The notes below the pieces were generated by a model. It did no database searches, was not told where the DNA came from, and was given only the letters and a program-made list of their open reading frames with translations. The translations under genes and the position numbers were made by a program. 6,770 nt of DNA from Erysipelotrichaceae bacterium (GTDB taxonomy: Bacteria; Bacillota_I; Bacilli_A; Erysipelotrichales; Erysipelotrichaceae), in contig DMBB01000179.1 in the NCBI GenBank assembly GCA_003446295.1, forward strand, positions 357 through 7,126. The letters are read 5' to 3'. Shown piece by piece: positions 5,374-6,770 of this stretch; position 1 is the first letter of the stretch; each line of letters starts with the position of its first letter.

Positions 5374-6077
5374 ACAGTATGAAACGATATCAGGTACTTG
5401 ATGGAACCATGCTGAAAATGATCGCTATGATCAGCATGGTCTTTGATCATGCCGGTGACATATTCCTGCCCGGCGTGATGTGGCCGAGAATGATCGGCAG
5501 GCTTGCTATGCCCATATTTTCCTTCTGCATTGCGGAAGGGTATATTCATACACATGACAAAAAGAACTATCTGCTGCGCATCGGCATGTTCGCCATGATC
5601 AGTGAGATCCCGTTTGATCTGGCTTTTGAAGGCAGGATCGATCTTGCACACCAGAATATCATGCTGACGTACTTCCTGTCGGTTATCGGGCTGATGCTGT
5701 ATGACCGGATACGCTGCGGCAATGATCAGGCTGCAATGCATATTTCCGCAGGCAAAACAGTATTGGGCGTCCTGGCAGTTCTGGGAATCGCTGTTCTTTC
5801 CCTGCTGCTGCGTGCGGACTATACGGTTTTTGCGGTCATTTCGGTATTCCTGTTTTATGTGCTTCGCTGGAAACATCCGCTGCTCCGCATCGGTATTGGT
5901 GTCGCCTTTCTTTCCCTGACGAGAACGATTGGTTATTACTGTACGACAGGACTCAGTTTTATCCCGCTCGCCATGTACAACGGCAAAAGAGGAAAAGGAC
6001 TGAAAATGCTGTTTTATACGTTTTATCCGGGACATCTTCTGCTGCTGGCAGCGATCAGGTACATTCTTCATATCTGA
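5370..6077 (+). CDS. TraX-family membrane protein (putative acyltransferase)
   Basis: The 235-residue polytopic membrane protein belongs to the TraX family (Pfam TraX). The founding member acetylates the N-terminus of F-pilin in E. coli. Bacillota homologues are common outside conjugation loci, and their substrates are unknown. Conserved elements are LKMIAMISMVFDH near 15-27, GRLAMPIFSFCIAEGY (43-58), an Arg at 70, EIPFDLAF (79-86), HQNIMLTYFL (94-103), and YNGKRGKGLKMLFYTFYPGHL at the C-terminal end. His27 and the PFD motif are typical. About eight hydrophobic segments are visible. The start at 5370 has GAGAG (5359-5363) 6 nt upstream and overlaps the previous stop codon. ATG 5379 is an alternative that loses three residues. 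No pilin, relaxase or coupling protein is nearby, so a conjugation role is not supported. Modification of a surface polymer or protein is an inference. Confidence 0.9.
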   Translation: MNSMKRYQVLDGTMLKMIAMISMVFDHAGDIFLPGVMWPRMIGRLAMPIFSFCIAEGYIHTHDKKNYLLRIGMFAMISEIPFDLAFEGRIDLAHQNIMLTYFLSVIGLMLYDRIRCGNDQAAMHISAGKTVLGVLAVLGIAVLSLLLRADYTVFAVISVFLFYVLRWKHPLLRIGIGVAFLSLTRTIGYYCTTGLSFIPLAMYNGKRGKGLKMLFYTFYPGHLLLLAAIRYILHI

Positions 6078-6264
6078 CCGTTTCAGCGTTTTGATGGATA
6101 GCCAAAATACAGTCAGCTGAAGAGGGGCCGGCAGTCTATGTTTTGAGCCGTACCGGAGCATATGATGGAAATATCCATATCCGAGTATAAAAAAGCAATT
6201 TAAAAAGTGATCTGAATGGTTAACAATATAGCAGGAGCCATTCACGGTTCCGGGGAGATTTACA
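6078..6264 (+). other. Leader/intergenic region before the ECF S component
   Basis: The 187-nt stretch has no gene of its own. It shows a possible weak stem just after traX, TTCAGC (6082-6087) with GCTGAA (6116-6121) and inner TTTTG/CAAAA, without a T tract. It also shows AT-rich sequence around 6186-6205. TGAATGG (6213-6219) pairs perfectly with CCATTCA (6238-6244). I see no match to a known riboswitch core (TPP, cobalamin, folate, preQ1, FMN). No convincing promoter is seen. Confidence 0.5.
6252..6257 (+). promoter_or_regulatory. Ribosome binding site of the ECF S gene
   Basis: GGGGAG lies 7 nt before ATG 6265. An extra AGGAG at 6233-6237 lies in the loop side of the nearby 7-bp inverted repeat and is too far upstream to serve this start. 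Confidence 0.65.
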
Positions 6265-6770
6265 ATGTCCAGACAATATAGTCAGATCCGTCAGCTGACT
6301 CTGGCGGCATTCTTTATAGCAATACAGGTGATCATGACAGTCATGCAGATCGGGTATATTCCGATCGGACCGATCAATGTCACGACGATGCATATTCCGG
6401 TGATCCTCTGCGGGCTGTTCCTTGGTCCTGCGTATGGTGCATTGGCCGGATTTGTATTCGGTCTGACTTCCATGCTGAGAGCGACCTTTGTACCGGGTAT
6501 TACATCATTCATCTTCTCGCCGTTTATAACGGTAGGAGGCATTTCCGGTAATTTCTGGTCGCTTGTCATCGCATTCGTTCCAAGGATCCTGCTTGGCTAC
6601 ATGTCCGCTAAACTGTTCCGCATACTCCGCAAAAGAGGCGTTCAGGATCTTGTATCATGCGGCATCACAGCAGCCGTAACCACAATGACACATACGCTTC
6701 TGGTTATGGGAATGATCGGTCTGTTCTTCGGACCTTCCTATGCAAAAGCACTGGGTGTTGATATCAGCGC
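6265..6770 (+). CDS. ECF transporter substrate-binding (S) component, PF12822-type (3' end outside window)
   Basis: The first 168 residues of a small hydrophobic protein are visible. It is an S component that captures a vitamin-like substrate and docks on the shared EcfT-EcfA1-EcfA2 energy module. Helix 1 holds AFFIA (15-19), the AxxxA motif used to contact EcfT. Next come YIPIGPINVTTMHIPVIL (31-48), the GPxxGxxxGFVFGLTSM turn (54-70), TSFIFSPF (80-87) and NFWSLVIAFVPRILLG (96-111). These motifs, especially IPIGP and SFIFSPF, match the ECF_trnsprt family that includes the pantothenate S component. Pantothenate is a plausible guess, not a certainty. The start is set by GGGGAG at 6252-6257. No Ecf module genes are within the window. 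The predicted protein would be roughly 180-190 residues long if typical of the family, so most of it is here. Confidence 0.85.
   Translation, partial: MSRQYSQIRQLTLAAFFIAIQVIMTVMQIGYIPIGPINVTTMHIPVILCGLFLGPAYGALAGFVFGLTSMLRATFVPGITSFIFSPFITVGGISGNFWSLVIAFVPRILLGYMSAKLFRILRKRGVQDLVSCGITAAVTTMTHTLLVMGMIGLFFGPSYAKALGVDIS

Noticed and set aside
5340..6245. 301-codon open frame on the - strand over traX and its downstream region
   Set aside because: The His/Gln/Arg-rich low-order composition looks like a mirror of the membrane-protein codons. No Shine-Dalgarno sequence precedes the ATG at 6243-6245, and the opposite strand holds a well-supported TraX protein.
6078..6264. Known riboswitch (TPP, folate, cobalamin, preQ1) before the ECF S gene
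   Set aside because: I looked for the conserved core sequences of these classes and found none in the 187 nt.

Overview
The window looks like an ordinary chromosomal stretch of a low-to-moderate-GC Bacillota, most likely a gut or oral member of the Erysipelotrichales or Clostridia. That placement is inferred from the gene content (SirTM-type sirtuin, YitT-family and MATE membrane proteins, ECF-type vitamin transporter), the strong AGGAGG-like ribosome binding sites and the compact intrinsic terminators. No rRNA, tRNA, CRISPR array, insertion sequence or phage gene is visible.

Region 1 (1-1782, + strand) is an ADP-ribose/NAD+ operon. It holds the 3' end of a SirTM-associated macrodomain gene, an overlapping SirTM-class sirtuin (protein ADP-ribosyltransferase), and 41 nt later a KptA/Tpt1 RNA 2'-phosphotransferase. 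Macrodomain plus SirTM is a known pair (writer and eraser of ADP-ribose on a lipoyl-carrier protein). Adding KptA, an NAD+-dependent enzyme that makes an ADP-ribosylated RNA intermediate, gives three NAD+/ADP-ribose enzymes in a row. This is the most interesting part of the window.

Region 2 (1783-2869) holds a YitT/DUF2179 membrane protein on the - strand. It converges on kptA with zero bases between the stop codons, and its apparent terminator lies inside kptA codons. Its leader carries a second terminator-like hairpin just before the ribosome binding site. The divergent intergenic region to the next gene has a 10-bp inverted repeat around a possible promoter.

Region 3 (2870-4268) is a complete MATE-family efflux transporter with its own perfect 10-bp intrinsic terminator.

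Region 4 (4282-6077) starts with a small ASCH-domain protein that has a recognisable promoter overlapping a dyad. Next comes an unrecognised 163-codon reading frame broken by one in-frame TAG, which overlaps by ATGA with a TraX-family membrane protein. No other conjugation gene is present.

Region 5 (6078-6770) is a 187-nt leader followed by the first 168 codons of an ECF-transporter substrate-binding (S) component that resembles the pantothenate-type family. It runs off the window.
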